From Sipunculus nudus (Eukaryota > Annelida > Sipuncula > Golfingiida > Sipunculidae), in contig CM049311.1 in NCBI GenBank assembly GCA_026874595.1, positions 55,183,676-55,247,675 of the forward strand: 64,000 nt of DNA. The letters run 5' to 3'. This document shows, piece by piece, positions 1 through 11,649 of this stretch. The translations under genes and the position numbers were made by a program. Every line of letters starts with the position of its first letter. Position 1 is the first letter of the stretch. Under the pieces are notes generated by a model that was not told the origin of the DNA, did not search any database, and saw nothing but the letters and a program-made list of their open reading frames with translations.

Positions 1-77
1 GGATCCAAAGAAGCAGTGCTCTCCAGTTCAGTTGTGTTATCTAAATTCCCGAATTTGAATATCAAAGAAAAAATATT

Positions 78-370
78 CTGAATAACGCTTCTACCCTGTG
101 ACCTTGACCTTTGCCCTCATGACCCAAAAATAAAAAGGGTTCTCACTTATTTTTTTTTTGGGGGGGGGGATATGTAAATCAAAATTGAAACCAATATGGC
201 CATCCAAACTGGAGTTGTCATCAGCTCACAAATATTTGGACAGATGGCCCTTGTGACCTTGACCTTTGACATTGAGACTCTAATATCGATCGGGTTCTTC
301 ACCTATTATCAGGTCAGCTATACGTGCAAGATGGAAGGTCTGAGATGAAAAGTTTGGCTTAAAATGTGGC
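78..370. repeat. Bivalve-type dispersed repeat with 'ccttgaccttt' motifs (copy A)
   Basis: Two 'gtgaccttgacctttg' blocks about 150 bp apart frame a non-coding stretch containing 'caaatatttggacagatgg'. Repeats with this motif are abundant in bivalve DNA. This is a relic without recognisable ends. A poly-T/poly-G run lies at 150-169. No open reading frame of interest is present. Confidence 0.5.
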
Positions 371-584
371 CAGACTAGATTATTTAAAATTAGTGGTACT
401 CCGGACCCTTTATATCACGTTAACCTTAACATTCCCTATGGCACTTCAAAATACACACTCAGTTCCTGGGTGTCCTCATTCTCTTTTGTAATTCGGTGTA
501 ACTAAGACATAATAGTCCGGCCTTATATTCCAATTCTCCGGTCTTTACACCAAACGTTAATCTGTACACCCGACATCGATACCT

Positions 585-690
585 AATATATGACAATTTT
601 AACATATATCATACTACCCATGCAGATGTGATCGCTATTCTATCCAGTGAATGAGGAGACAGGTAGCACCATCAGTTCTGATAAGACTTG
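585..690 (+). pseudogene. Relic of a stefin-type cystatin exon 3 (copy A)
   Basis: In one frame the DNA reads DVIAILSSE and then stops. The functional exon 3 at 4182-4349 reads EVIAILSSE followed by RRDSC. Upstream, a YDN-like piece corresponds to the YDDN at the start of that exon, and downstream 'accagtattattgcggcctcagcaac' echoes the gene's 3' end. The codon after SSE has become TGA and another stop (TAG) follows four codons later. No matching exon 1 or 2 was seen nearby. I read it as the remains of an older tandem copy that died before the large duplication. Confidence 0.6.
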
Positions 691-1230
691 CTCTCGCCAA
701 CACCAGTATTATTGCGGCCTCAGCAACTGCAGTGCTTGCTGAGATGACAGCCTGGTATTAGTTAGATGCAGCCCATTTGCTGTAGTAATTATGCTACGCC
801 AAACCCTATGGTATAAGCGTTATTCATATCTTGTTTGAGTTTTAGTTTGTGTCTCTTAACATTTTTACACGATGGGATTTTTTGGGCGTGAGCAATTTTT
901 GAACTTTTGAAGATAATCGTGAACGAATTATACTTCATAGGAAATTTATCTGTAAAATCTAAAAGGATTAAGGCACATATGTTAGATCATGTTGCAACCG
1001 ACTTCCTCATTAGACGAAATGGTGCAAACACTCTACACATAAAAAACAAATACCAGAAATATTTTAGCGTTTTAGCTAAATAACAAGAACATTTAAAGCA
1101 TTTAATTTGAATCAGGTGTATCATGAAATTGATAGACGTAGACTGAGAAGGACCTTTATTATAACTTTTTCGCCAAAATGTATGAATGATCAGGTCAAAT
1201 TTAGTAAAGTCGAAGTGAACTACAAATAAT

Positions 1231-1335
1231 ATGGGCGTTGACAGTCGAGTGGTTAAACGCTCGGCGATCTCCGCCGGCGACCAGGGTTGAAGCCCCGATG
1301 TAGCTATTGTTGCCTGTTCTAGCTTAATAGAGATT
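1231..1335 (+). repeat. tRNA-derived SINE (copy A)
   Basis: The stretch has an RNA polymerase III A-box-like core (cagtcgagtggttaaacg, near 1242-1259) and a B-box-like core (gggttgaagcc, 1284-1294) at tRNA spacing. The long variable arm is of the Leu/Ser tRNA kind. The fold is too degraded for a working tRNA, so I call it the head of a SINE. Confidence 0.55.
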
Positions 1336-1809
1336 GAACTTGAATTAAATACAATTGTTTAAAAGTGATTAATTAGATGGACATGCATGTTCTCTGTGAT
1401 GTTGCGATACGTAATCATAAGATGCAACAAATACTCCTCCTGATTTGTTGTTAACTTTTATGATCGAACCTGTAGTTTTTATATCAATAAACTTTCCGTC
1501 ACGTTTAGGGCTTATTTTATATTAAAACAACAATGTTCGGATTATTATGATAATTTCCTGGTTTCATCCTTAAATATACTTCCTGTCGATTTTGCATATT
1601 ATGATGAATATGGATATGATTTATTTAGTTGCCCTAATAAGCAGGTGACCCATGGATCATGACGCTCAGCCGACTGACTTGTTGACAAAATGTCCTTGCA
1701 CAGGGAACTAATAAAGAAAATGTAGGTGGCATCAACGTTCATGCATATTTGCTTAAGTTCAACAAGACCCATAAGCACAACAATTTTAACGACAATCCAT
1801 TCAGCCGTT

Positions 1810-2222
1810 CCTAAGGAATCTGGCACTTTGTGTGTATTTTGTATTATTTCTGGAAATTATGCCCCATAACTCGGAGAATATAGGTCACAGAGACCTTAAT
1901 TCAGGTTTCTGAAGAGAACTTTTGAGGAACTCTCAGGATGAAGATTCTAGGTCCAATAGTTATGATTTGTGCCCTGCTTTCGTATAAAATTTTCAATTAT
2001 TCTGGGAGGTAATTCTGAGCCCCATAGCTCTTAGGATATGGGTAACAGAGACCACATTTCAGGTTTCCAAAGAGATTTTTCATGGGCCTCCCTTGATGTC
2101 AAGTAGGAAGAATCAAGGTCCAGCGGTTACGATTTGTGCATGGTTAACGGACGGATGGACAGCTAGACGGACGGATAGATCGCTATAGCTCAGATGACTT
2201 TCAGTAAGCTGAGCTAAGCTGC
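1810..2222. repeat. Dispersed repeat with 'gacggacgga' tail (copy A)
   Basis: Two related blocks of about 140 bp follow each other. Each contains a 'gaatataggtcacagagacc' or 'ggatatgggtaacagagacc' core and ends near 'gatttgtgcc'. They are followed by 'ggacggatggacagctagacgg' and then 'cgctatagctcagatgac'. This layout is typical of a common bivalve dispersed repeat. It is non-coding. Confidence 0.55.
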
Positions 2223-2823
2223 ATGATCAAATTTGTTTGTACTTTGATCGAAGAGTAAAAAGGAAACAAAGAAGTCCACGAAAGCTCAAGCGGATAAATT
2301 AATATAATATATTTGTCTTTTTTTCAAACCCTTAGCGCAATTTACTCCCAAACAATAATTACCATAACATTTAAACCGCATAAATTGACAAAGGTGTGCC
2401 GCATAAATGATTAATGGATCCACATAGGCAGTAAGATACAGACGTAAACATAACGTCAATACGTCACTCATGAGCATGCCTTACTTTTCTCGCCGACAAA
2501 ACTTTTTTTTTTGTATTTGAGTGGATAATTAGCAGTGTGACCTTTACCTTGTTTTTCTGGGTTAACAAAAGTGGATAACGAAAGCACATAACAAAATAAA
2601 AACTATCGTTCTCAACAGTATAGTAACAACATTGTTGCTTTAATGGGCTAAACTTTCAGACAATGAAACAGAAAATGAAAATAATCACAAGACAATATTA
2701 TAATGAAATATACATCAGGATTTTGTGAAAATTCAGTGGCCAGACAAATATCTGTAATAGTAATCAATCAATTAAATCGTGTACAGTATATAACTGTAAA
2801 TTGAATCGCCAGATTATGAGACA

Positions 2824-2838
2824 CATATTATATATGTG
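2824..2838 (+). promoter_or_regulatory. Possible TATA box of stefin gene A
   Basis: A TATATA core lies about 55-60 bp upstream of the ATG at 2890. It is conserved in copy B near 11584-11598. The spacing would place transcription start near 2860. The call rests on position and motif only. Confidence 0.35.
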
Positions 2839-2889
2839 TGCACTGTTCTTACCAAAGTATCCAGTTTAGCAAAAACGGAGACACAAGCC

Positions 2890-4349
2890 ATGCTCTGGTG
2901 CAACGAGGAAAATATTTGGTCACCGCCACAGTGCCCAAACAATACTGTGAGGTTTCTGTGTGAAAAGGTAAGAAACGTGTACTGTTAGCATTTAGAATTC
3001 TAACACAACTACAAAACATCGGAGATTATGGTTAAGGCATCTATATATGGGACAAAATTTACATTTTTTGAACAGTACAAGATATATGTGAAAGGATTTA
3101 GGACTGTACATGTTAAGAAAGCGGTATTGCTTTGGACGTTCGGATGTTTAACCATAATAACGATCGTTTGTGAGGCGGCTTCTTATGTTTTTTATGAATG
3201 TGCAGAATTTATTATCCGAATACTGCTGTGTTTTAAATGACATACATTTTTGCTGTATGAATATCAAAAAGTGTTAACAATTACATTGAATTTGTATTTT
3301 TAACACAAGTACTTGTCCATGTATTTAGATTTTTGCTAAATGAAAGTTAGAATAGTGTTATGGAATCACATTGCATTAATATCACAAGTACTCGTATATA
3401 TTTTTTAAAAAGTGTTGCATTTTTTTAGGAAATATTATGATCCTTGACTTAAATTTCACATATAATTTTGTATATTTTAAAGGTTTTCGAAATATTTAGA
3501 TAAATGTATATGGGAAAAAAATCATAATACGCGAACTTTTATATGATTGATAAAAACAGTTTGATTCTTCAGATACGACCTCAGTTGGAACGGAAATATG
3601 GCAATCTGGTCAACTTTACGCCACTGAGCTACCGAGTGAGAAACCATGGAATTGATACTCTGTATATGATCAAGGTATATGCCACACGATTAATCTTTTT
3701 CAATATAAGTAACCTTTATCGTCAATGTCACTGGTCGTAAAGGTAACGAAACGGAACCTGATTAAACAAAATGGTAAAAGAATAAAATATTCTCGTTGGT
3801 TTAAAGTGCCGGAAGTATATTGCTAAAATGTTAGATAACAACAGAAAGAGCTTCAGGAGAAAGATCCCAACTTCCAACGTCGAGGGTGGTACACATTTAT
3901 TCACATGTTGAATATACAAAAATTAATATACTTAAATAATTTCATTATGTATGATTAAATCAACACTATTAATATATTTTTTTCTTTATTAAGTATTCAA
4001 TTTAGAAAATTGTGGTTTATCAAAATATCCCCCCCCCCCGGATCCGCGACTGAGTTTTTTATTTGTCTTTAACAACGAATTAACGTAGACATTATTAAAA
4101 AAAATAGTCACCTCATGTTGCTCCGAACAGATTAGTCCAGTTACTATAAGCTGAAACGCTAACATCTTATTTGCTTTTCAGCTGCACACTGCTTACGATG
4201 ACAATGGACACTTCCACGTGAAGGTGATGAAGTTCCACAACGATCAGGCCGAGGTTATTGCCATTCTGTCGAGCGAGAGGCGGGATAGCTGCCTCCACGA
4301 CTTCCGACACGAATGTTCTGGGGAAAAACCAGTGTTCCAGCAGCAGTAA
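2890..4349 (+). CDS. Stefin-type (family I25A) cystatin-like protein, gene A
   Basis: The model has three exons, 2890-2967, 3573-3674 and 4182-4349 (stop TAA), all meeting in phase 0 at GT/AG sites, and encodes 115 residues. Exon 2 begins IRPQLERKYG, aligning with the VRSQLEEK helix region of stefins, and ends YMIK, aligning with their YFIK. Exon 3 continues with the LHTAYDDNGHFHVKV strand. The 102-nt exon 2 and its junctions match what I recall of vertebrate stefin genes. There is no signal peptide, so a cytosolic protein is expected. Stefins block papain-like proteases by the N-terminal Gly, the QVVAG loop and a second hairpin. Here the loop reads RVRNHG, the N-terminal Gly is missing (MLWC), and the C-terminus is longer than usual. 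Family membership is fairly sure; protease inhibition is not. Confidence 0.8.
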
Positions 4350-4365
4350 CAGTAACTAGAGCTGA

Positions 4366-4371
4366 AATAAA
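4366..4371 (+). terminator. Poly(A) signal AATAAA of stefin gene A
   Basis: A canonical AATAAA lies 17 nt after the TAA stop and is conserved in copy B. The 3' untranslated region would be very short. Confidence 0.55.
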
Positions 4372-4882
4372 AATAACGGGGAAAAAATTTTGTTTTTGTT
4401 TAATAACATTCATGTATTTAGCGCTAAAGCTGTTAAGATTTGAAAATTACTCTGACATATCCTAAAATATGTTGTCATAACAAATGACGTTACTTTGTGT
4501 CGTTAAGCAGTTGATCAAAATAGTATAGTCGACAGAGATTCACGTTAAATGAACTGCTACTAATCTTACAAATCATCCTCATGTTTAATGAATACTGTGA
4601 GGCATGTTTTGTTACACTTTTCCCCGGCAAATGCCTTCTTAAAACCTCAGTAAGAAAAATATCTAATATTAGCATTTGATCTTGACAAAAGCAATGTGCG
4701 TTCTTCTTGTAGAACGCCTTCGTCATATATGGACAATAAAATTACATCAGCCATGAATATCTTTGTACTTCTGTTATTAAATTTTAATTTATGAGCGATA
4801 TATTGCAATTCTTGGAACTCGCAATTCTCAGCTTTATTCCGAAGGTAGTCATGGTCTTGCTTTTGGTTCAATGTACGTCTAG

Positions 4883-5155
4883 TGATCGTATGTAACTTTC
4901 TTACAGAGTGCGGCTGGTGATCGTATGTAACGTTCTTACAGAGTGCGTCTGATGATCGTATGTAACTTTCTTACAGAGTGCGTCTGCTGATCGTATGTAA
5001 CGTTCTTACAGTGTGCGTCTGCTGATCGTATGTAACGTTCTTACAGAGTGCGTTTGGTGATCGTATGCAACATTCTTACAGAGTGCGTCTTGTGATCGTA
5101 TGTAACTTTCTTACAGAGTGCGTTTGGTGAGCCTATGTTACATTTGACAGAGTTT
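4883..5155. repeat. 35-bp minisatellite, about 8 units (copy A)
   Basis: Units start at 4883, 4918, 4953, 4988, 5023, 5058, 5093 and 5128, each close to tgatcgtatgtaacgttctt followed by acagagtgcgtctgg. The last unit is degenerate. There are no unique spacers between units, so this is a tandem minisatellite and not a CRISPR-like array. It lies about 0.5 kb after the stefin gene. Confidence 0.95.
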
Positions 5156-5703
5156 AATTGGTCAAACATGAAACATAAAAATATAAAATATTTTAAATAA
5201 TTGTTCCCTGGGAAATTCGCTAGGGATTCCCTAGCAAACGTAAAATAAATCTCTTTCAAGTTGGTTATGCAATTTTAGGAAAGACATTCGAAGAGATATT
5301 TACGAGAAGCCACACTTGTTATAATGCAAAGGTGAAACGGAAATGGATACAGTGGTAATAATTTAAGATTCACTTAGGAAATGTCAACGAAACTACAAAA
5401 GGTGTTTTTTTACTGATTCCTATCATTTAAGCATCTAAATAATAATCAGTACAATATTACTGAAATATTAATGTTGTATTCCTAACGTTCACGTCTTTAT
5501 TATTTTTAAAACAAAGTCCCTTTCTTGCAGTTCACATAATGTTGTGCACGGACTTTTTCTCTAAAGCATGCCCCTCACTTATCGGTTAAATTATTCACCA
5601 TGAAGCCCTAAATTTGTTGAAATAGCTAGCTGTACGGCACAGGTCTCGCCAAAGATCTGCCAACCGCATACTGGTGATACAACATCAAAATTTATACTTA
5701 ACA

Positions 5704-5800
5704 CTAGGGCTGCGCGGTATTATCGATATATCGCGATACGGTGTTTCGAATTTTGCGTATCCCGATACAGTTTTCAAATATCAATATGATTTTATATTTT
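5704..5800. repeat. MITE-like repeat with 'cgatatatcgcgata' core (copy A)
   Basis: The segment begins 'agggctgcgcggtattatcg' and continues with TATCGCGATA palindromes. Related sequence is at 14408-14505, at 31990-32135 in reverse, and more weakly near 29965-30060. A hAT-type non-autonomous element is possible, but no clean second end is visible. Confidence 0.5.
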
Positions 5801-5980
5801 TTTAACGTGCCTAAAACTGATTTTAATAGAAAATTTATGATCCTGTTGCAGTTTTAGATAACTAAATGGGTTTTGAGTAATGACAGGATTAAGGTGAAAG
5901 ATTAAAGTCTCTTTAAACGTTTATCGGGAAATGTTCAAGTAGGCCTAATATATTATAGATCAAAAGCCCGTCCAAGGAAA

Positions 5981-5999
5981 TATATATATATGTATGTAT

Positions 6000-6043
<44 letters not shown>
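5981..6043. repeat. (AT)n microsatellite (copy A)
   Basis: This is an almost pure TA dinucleotide run with a few tgta and aaat interruptions. It is expanded at the matching place in copy B. Confidence 0.95.
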
Positions 6044-6046
<3 letters not shown>

Positions 6047-7593
6047 AATCCGTTCTTATAAGTGTAATACAATTAAAATTATATATATATTATAAAACTT
6101 ATGTTGACCGAATTCATGAAAGCTTAGTCAAGTAGAGTGCTTAGCTTCGCTTTTGTGTCTCTGGTACATACAATTTACTATGATCGATTATCTGAATTAA
6201 ATATTTGTTAGAACAGTACCTGCAAAGTATTTTCATAAATATTTATTTTTTTTCAGTTCCACAAGACCACTCACTAGTATACAGGCCTTACATGGCAGGT
6301 ATAAGGTAAGGTAAACAGCTGGGGATTACGTATGTTATAATCATATACATAACGAAAATATGATAGATTCGGTAATTTAATATTATTCTTTATCTCGATC
6401 AGTAAAATATCAATATGCCATTTTCTATATCCGTGGCTTGTTAAACTTATGCACATGAAATTTTTTCAGGATATGTCTGTCTCTGTAACCCTGACGACTC
6501 TAGATGAATGTTTACTGAATGAACCAAGTTTATTTTGCAACGAAACGAAAGTGAATATAGAAAATGTTGAGAAACGACCGCAGATGTTTTACTAATACTT
6601 TCATTATCCATGATTGCTTGTCAGCCGTGTATTGGTAATTTAATTATTCAACAAAAAGCCGATAAAGAGATGATGGAGATAACATGTTATCTTGAATTCT
6701 ACAAATCAGAAACTTTAAATGCATCTTGTCATGTTTCACCTAGACGCAACTTGATCTGAAATCTGAATTGACCTCATCCAGGTACGGGTGTCAACTAATT
6801 TTTCTTTTTGCAGACCTGCGTTAAAATGTAGAGCTACCAATGCTGACACCTCATGGGGAAACCTGGTATCGTTCGTAGATAAATGAGTAATAGTTCAGCA
6901 CAAGTTTGGATAATCTATTTCTTACTAAGAGCGAAATGAGGTTATCGAATGCTTACTTTTTTTCATTCTTTAATTCACTAGAACAGCTGTAGAGTATGTT
7001 TTACATTTCTTGAACAGAATTATAAGTCAAGCACTCTGAAGGGAAATTTATTTTTATTTTAAATTCTGCCAATGTTCACAAGATATATTCATTACTATTC
7101 TATGAGTTTATTTATTGGGTAATCCGTTGACTTACGTGGACCTGCTGTATACACGTTGTGGTGAAGTGTTGTCGACGAAAGACTACACTTGTAGTGGCGG
7201 TGTACAATTTTTTGTATTTATTTTGCTTTTCTCCATATAGATAAATGCAACCCCATTCACCTATAAATTTGACCAAATGTTAAATAGATCACATAGATCC
7301 ACTTATGGATAGTGGACAATGTTGTAGGTAGTAACAACAATAAAGCTCAGGTAACTCTTGTTTTGTTTATATCAAAACGTTGAAAATATGTGGGGGCCGG
7401 CCAAAACAATCAACTCAAATTCAGCAAGGGCATCTGGCAGCAAGTTAGATTAGTAAAAGCTTTGCAAATGACGTTTTGCAACAAGTGACCTTTCTGCCTC
7501 CGCATATATGGAACCTACCACCTGAGGTTACGTGTTTTCCCTTTTGTCAACATTGCTGTGTTTACGAACATGTTGTTGATAAACAGGTTCATA
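6044..7593. other. Non-coding tail of duplication copy A
   Basis: No gene model was found. The final stretch (about 7430-7593) can be read as an open frame with KSFANDVLQQVTFLPPHIW, but it has an in-frame TAG in copy A. Differences between the copies mostly change amino acids, so I do not treat it as coding. Confidence 0.5.
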
Positions 7594-8402
7594 TCTTATG
7601 TCCAGCAGTTTATGCTATGTTTATAAAGCAGTTGAAGAATGTCAGGGATAAGTGTTCTTATGCCTCTAAAAATAATTTCACACACACAATGCTTTGAGAG
7701 TAGCATATCCATACTCACTCATGCTTGTGACACATATCTACTTGACAAATAAAAGTCAGTTTTTACATGCCACTGGCATATAACCCGCTCTTGGGTGGTT
7801 GACGCTGAAGTAGTCCATTCTTAAGATTAATCAAAATGTCTCAAGATTCATGGGGAAATATTGAAAATGACCCCCTTTTGAACTCATTAGGCATCATTTC
7901 CGGCAGTTCAAGACAAAAAAAACCGAGCATTTCCGAAACGTGACTGCAGAAGAGTTGCGTGAAAAAAGTCAAACAATATATACTACAGTGTATTATAATG
8001 AAGATCACTAGATTTTTGTCTAAATTACAAAACAAAGAACACGTTCCCCATGCATACTTTTTACAAGAAGACTGTCTGTACAAAATATACTGAAATTTTA
8101 CTTGATGATAGATTTATTTTGTACAAAATAACAGACAAGGGAACAAACAGTAGAAAACTTCAACTTACTTCCAAATATTATTTCGGATCAAATAAAGCAA
8201 CACATTATCAACCAATCCCTCCTTACAAAGTAAGGAAATTTATGCATCATTTTGCTTCGATTTATTGCACAAAACCTTTATTCTTACGTGTGAAGGAAAA
8301 TTATATCAATTGATCTTCTTACTCATCTATCGGGGGGATAATACCTTTTACGGTTGAACTGAAGGAATGAAGCTCGTCGTCCTGGACATTTTAGTTGTAA
8401 AA
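7594..8402. other. Unique spacer between the duplicated units
   Basis: This segment has no partner in copy B or elsewhere in the window. It holds an 87-codon open frame (8050-8313) without recognisable features or codon bias, and no clear repeat. It marks the junction between copies and may be sequence that followed the original unit. Confidence 0.6.
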
Positions 8403-8479
8403 GGATCCAAAGAAACAGTGCTCTCCAGTTTAGTTGTGTTATCTAAATACCCGAATTTGAATATCAAAGAAAAAATATT

Positions 8480-8837
8480 GCTTGATATGAATAATGTTTA
8501 GAAATAAAGTTCATTGTGTATGTTTAAAGAATCAACAGTGTCATACAAAATAATAAGCAAACTGATGTTCTGTGGCAGTCTAATCAACTAAGAACACCAT
8601 TTAAAATATTGCATAAACAATATTTAAGACACTTTCCCCCAGGAAAATTACCTCCGATCAATTACCCCTGGAAAATAACCCCCCCCCCCGATGAGTACCC
8701 GAGATAATTACCCCAAGGACAGTCCACAAACAGTTACCCCTAGGATTAATGCCCCCGGATAATTATGCCATGTACATTAACCAACCCCCCCCCCCGATAT
8801 TTAGACTTTTGTAAGTTTATGCTGTGATTTGACATAA
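8480..8837. repeat. Extra block present only in copy B, with C-rich degenerate repeats
   Basis: Copy A runs straight from 'aaaaatatt' into 'ctgaataacgc'; copy B is interrupted here by about 358 bp. From about 8630 it consists of imperfect repeats of the type 'ataattacccc' with runs of up to 11 C. It could be an insertion in B or a deletion from A. Short 'att' homology at both edges fits either. Confidence 0.75.
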
Positions 8838-9130
8838 TTCTGAATAACGCTTCTACCCTGTGACCTTGACCTTTGCCCTCATGACCCAAAAATAAAAAGG
8901 ATTCTGACTTATTAGGGGGGGGATATGTAAATCAAAATTGAAACCAATATGACCATCCAGACTCGAGTTGTCATCAGCTCACAAATATTTGGACAGATGG
9001 CCCTTGTAACCTTGACCTTTGACATTGAGACTCTAATATCCATCGGGTTCTTCACCTATTATCAGGTCAGCTATACGTGCAAGATGGAAGGTCTGAGATG
9101 AAAAGTTTGGCTTAAAATGTGGCCAGGCTA
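8838..9130. repeat. Bivalve-type dispersed repeat with 'ccttgaccttt' motifs (copy B)
   Basis: This is the duplicated counterpart of 78-370, with the same two 'ccttgacc' blocks. Its left edge is directly next to the block that is present only in copy B. Confidence 0.5.
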
Positions 9131-9342
9131 GATTATTTAAAATTAGTGGTACTCCGGACCCTTTATATCACGTTAACCTTAACATTCCCTATGGCACTTT
9201 AAACTACACACTCAGTTCCTGGGTTTCCTCATTCTCTTTTGTAATTCGGTTTAACTAAGACATAATAGTCCGGCCTTATATTCCAATTCATCGGTCTTTA
9301 CACCAAACGTTAATCTGTACACCCGACATCGATACCTAATAT

Positions 9343-9448
9343 ATGACAATTTTAACATATATCATACTACCCATGCAGATGTGATCGCTATTCTATCCAG
9401 TGAATGAGGAGACAGGTAGCACCATCAGTTCCGATAAGACTTGCTCTC
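9343..9448 (+). pseudogene. Relic of a stefin-type cystatin exon 3 (copy B)
   Basis: This is the same decayed exon as at 585-690, with the same TGA after the SSE codons. Because the disabling changes are shared, the exon was already dead before the 8-kb unit was duplicated. Confidence 0.6.
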
Positions 9449-9983
9449 GCCAACACCAGTATTATTGCGGCCACAGCAACTGCAGTGTTTGCTGAGATGA
9501 CAGCCTGGTATTAGTTAGATGCAGCCCATTTGCTGTAGTAATTATGCTACGCCAAACCCTATGGTATAAGCGTTATTCATATCTTGTTTGAGTTTTAGTT
9601 TGTGTCTCTTAACAATGTTTACACGATAGGATTTTTTTGGCGTGAGTCATTATTGAACTTCTGAAGAGAATCGTGAACGAATTATACTTCATAGGAAATT
9701 TATCTGTAAAATCTAAAAGGATTAAGGCACATATGTTAGATCATGTTGCAACCGACTTCCTCATTAGACGAAATGGTGAAAACACTCTACACAGAAAAAA
9801 AAAAATACCAGAAATATTTTAGCGTTTAAGCTAAATAACAAGAACATTTAAGTATTTAATTTGAATCAGGTGTATCATTATATTGATAGACGTAGACTGA
9901 GAAGGACCTTTATTATAACGTTTTCGCCAAAATGTATGAATGATCAGGTCAAATTAAGTAAAGTCTAAGTGAACTACAAATAA

Positions 9984-10092
9984 TATGGGCGTTGACAGTC
10001 GAGTGGTTAAACGCTCGGCGATCTCCGCCGGGAACCAGGGTTGGAGCCCCGATGTAGCTATTGTTGCCTGTCCTAGTAGTCTTAATAGAGAC
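9984..10092 (+). repeat. tRNA-derived SINE (copy B)
   Basis: This is the duplicated copy of the element at 1231-1335, with the same A-box-like core and a B box read as gggttggagcc (10038-10048). Confidence 0.55.
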
Positions 10093-10547
10093 TGAACCTG
10101 AATTAAATACAATTCTTTAAAAGCGTTTAATTAGATGGACATGCATGTTCTCTGTGATGTTGCGATACGTAATCATAAGATGCAACAAATACTCCTCCTG
10201 ATTTGTTGTAAACTCTTATGATCGAACCTGTAGTTTTCATAACAATAAACTTTCCGTCACATTTAGGGCTTTATTTTATATTAAAACAACAATGTTCGGA
10301 TAATTATGATAATTTCCTGGTTTTATCCTTAAATATACTTCCTGTCGATTTTGTATATTATGATGAATATGGATATGTTTTATATAGTTGCCCTAATGAG
10401 CAGGTGACCCATGGGTCATGACGCTCAGCCGACTGACTTGTTGACAAAATGTCCTTGCACAGGGAACTAATAAAGAAAATGTAGGTGGCATCAACGTTCA
10501 TCAAGACCCACAAGCACAACAATTTTGACGACAATCCATTCAGCCGT

Positions 10548-10983
10548 TCCTAAGGAATCTGGCAATTTGTGTGTATTTTGTATTATTTCTGGAAATAATG
10601 CCCAATAACTCGGAGAATATAGGTCACAGAGACCTAAATTCAGGTTTCTGAAGAGAACTTTTGAGGAACTCTCAGGATGTCCTGTAAGAAGATTCTCGGT
10701 CCAATAGTTATGATTTGTGCCCTGCTTTGGTATAAAATTTTCAATTATTCTGGGAGGCAATTATAAGCCCCATAGCTCTCAGGATATGGGTAACAGAGAC
10801 CACATTTCAGGTTTCCAACGAGTTTTTTCATGGGCCTCCCTTGATGTCAAGTAGGAAGAATCAAGGTCCAGCGGTTACGATTTGTGCCTGGTCAACGGAC
10901 GGACGGACAGCCAGACGGAAGGACAGACGGACAAAGTGTGATCGCTATAGCTCAGATGACTTTCAGTAAGCTGAGCTAAGCTG
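10548..10983. repeat. Dispersed repeat with 'gacggacgga' tail (copy B)
   Basis: This is the counterpart of 1810-2222. The 'gacggacgg' stretch is longer here and the same two internal blocks are visible. Confidence 0.55.
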
Positions 10984-11649
10984 ATCAAATTTGTTTGTAC
11001 TTTGATCGAAGAGTAAAACGGAAACAAAGCACTCCACAAAAGCTTAAGCGGATAAATTAATATAATATATCTGTCTTTTTTCAAACCCTTACGCCAAATT
11101 TACTCCCAAATAATAAATACCATAATATTTAAACTGCATAAGTTGAAAAAGGTGTGCCGCATTAATGATTAATGGATCCACATAGGCAGTAGGATACACA
11201 CGTAAACATAACGTCAATACGTCACTCATGAGCATGCCTTACTTTTCTCGCCGACAAAACATTTTTTTTTTTGTATTTGAGTGGATAATTATCAGTGTGA
11301 CCTTTACCTTGATTTTCTGGGTTAACTAAAGAGGATAACGAAAGCACATAACAGAACAAAAACTATCGTTCTCAACAGTATTGTAACAACATTGTTGCTT
11401 TAATGGGCTAAACTTTCAGACAATGAAACAGAAAATTAAAATAATCACAAGACAATATCATAATGAAATATACATCAGGATTTTCTGAAAATTCAGTGGC
11501 GAGACAAATATCTGTAATAGTAATCAATCAATTAAATCGTGTACAGTATATAACTGTAAATTGAATCGCCAGATTATGAGACACATTTTATATATGTGTG
11601 CACTGTTCTTACCAAAGTGTTCAGTTTAGCAAAAACGGAGACACCAGCC

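Larger units (their letters stand above)
1..7593. repeat. Tandem segmental duplication, copy A
   Basis: This stretch matches 8403-16275 almost base for base in the same orientation, with scattered substitutions and small indels. It carries one stefin-type gene, one decayed stefin exon, a SINE, a 35-bp minisatellite and an AT microsatellite in the same order as copy B. Homology stops after 'gataaacaggttca' at 7593. The left limit is cut by the window edge, so the true unit may be longer. Copy A lacks a segment of about 358 bp that copy B has near its start. Confidence 0.95.

Noticed and set aside
3028-3240. 70-codon open frame in intron 1 of stefin gene A, also present in copy B (11787-12023)
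   Set aside because: Conservation is explained by the recent duplication. The single-base differences I checked change the amino acid, and the frame lies inside an intron. The 21-bp and 18-bp indels happen to be multiples of three.
4883-5155. CRISPR-like array of 35-bp repeats
   Set aside because: The units are directly adjacent without unique spacers and the genome is eukaryotic; it is a minisatellite.
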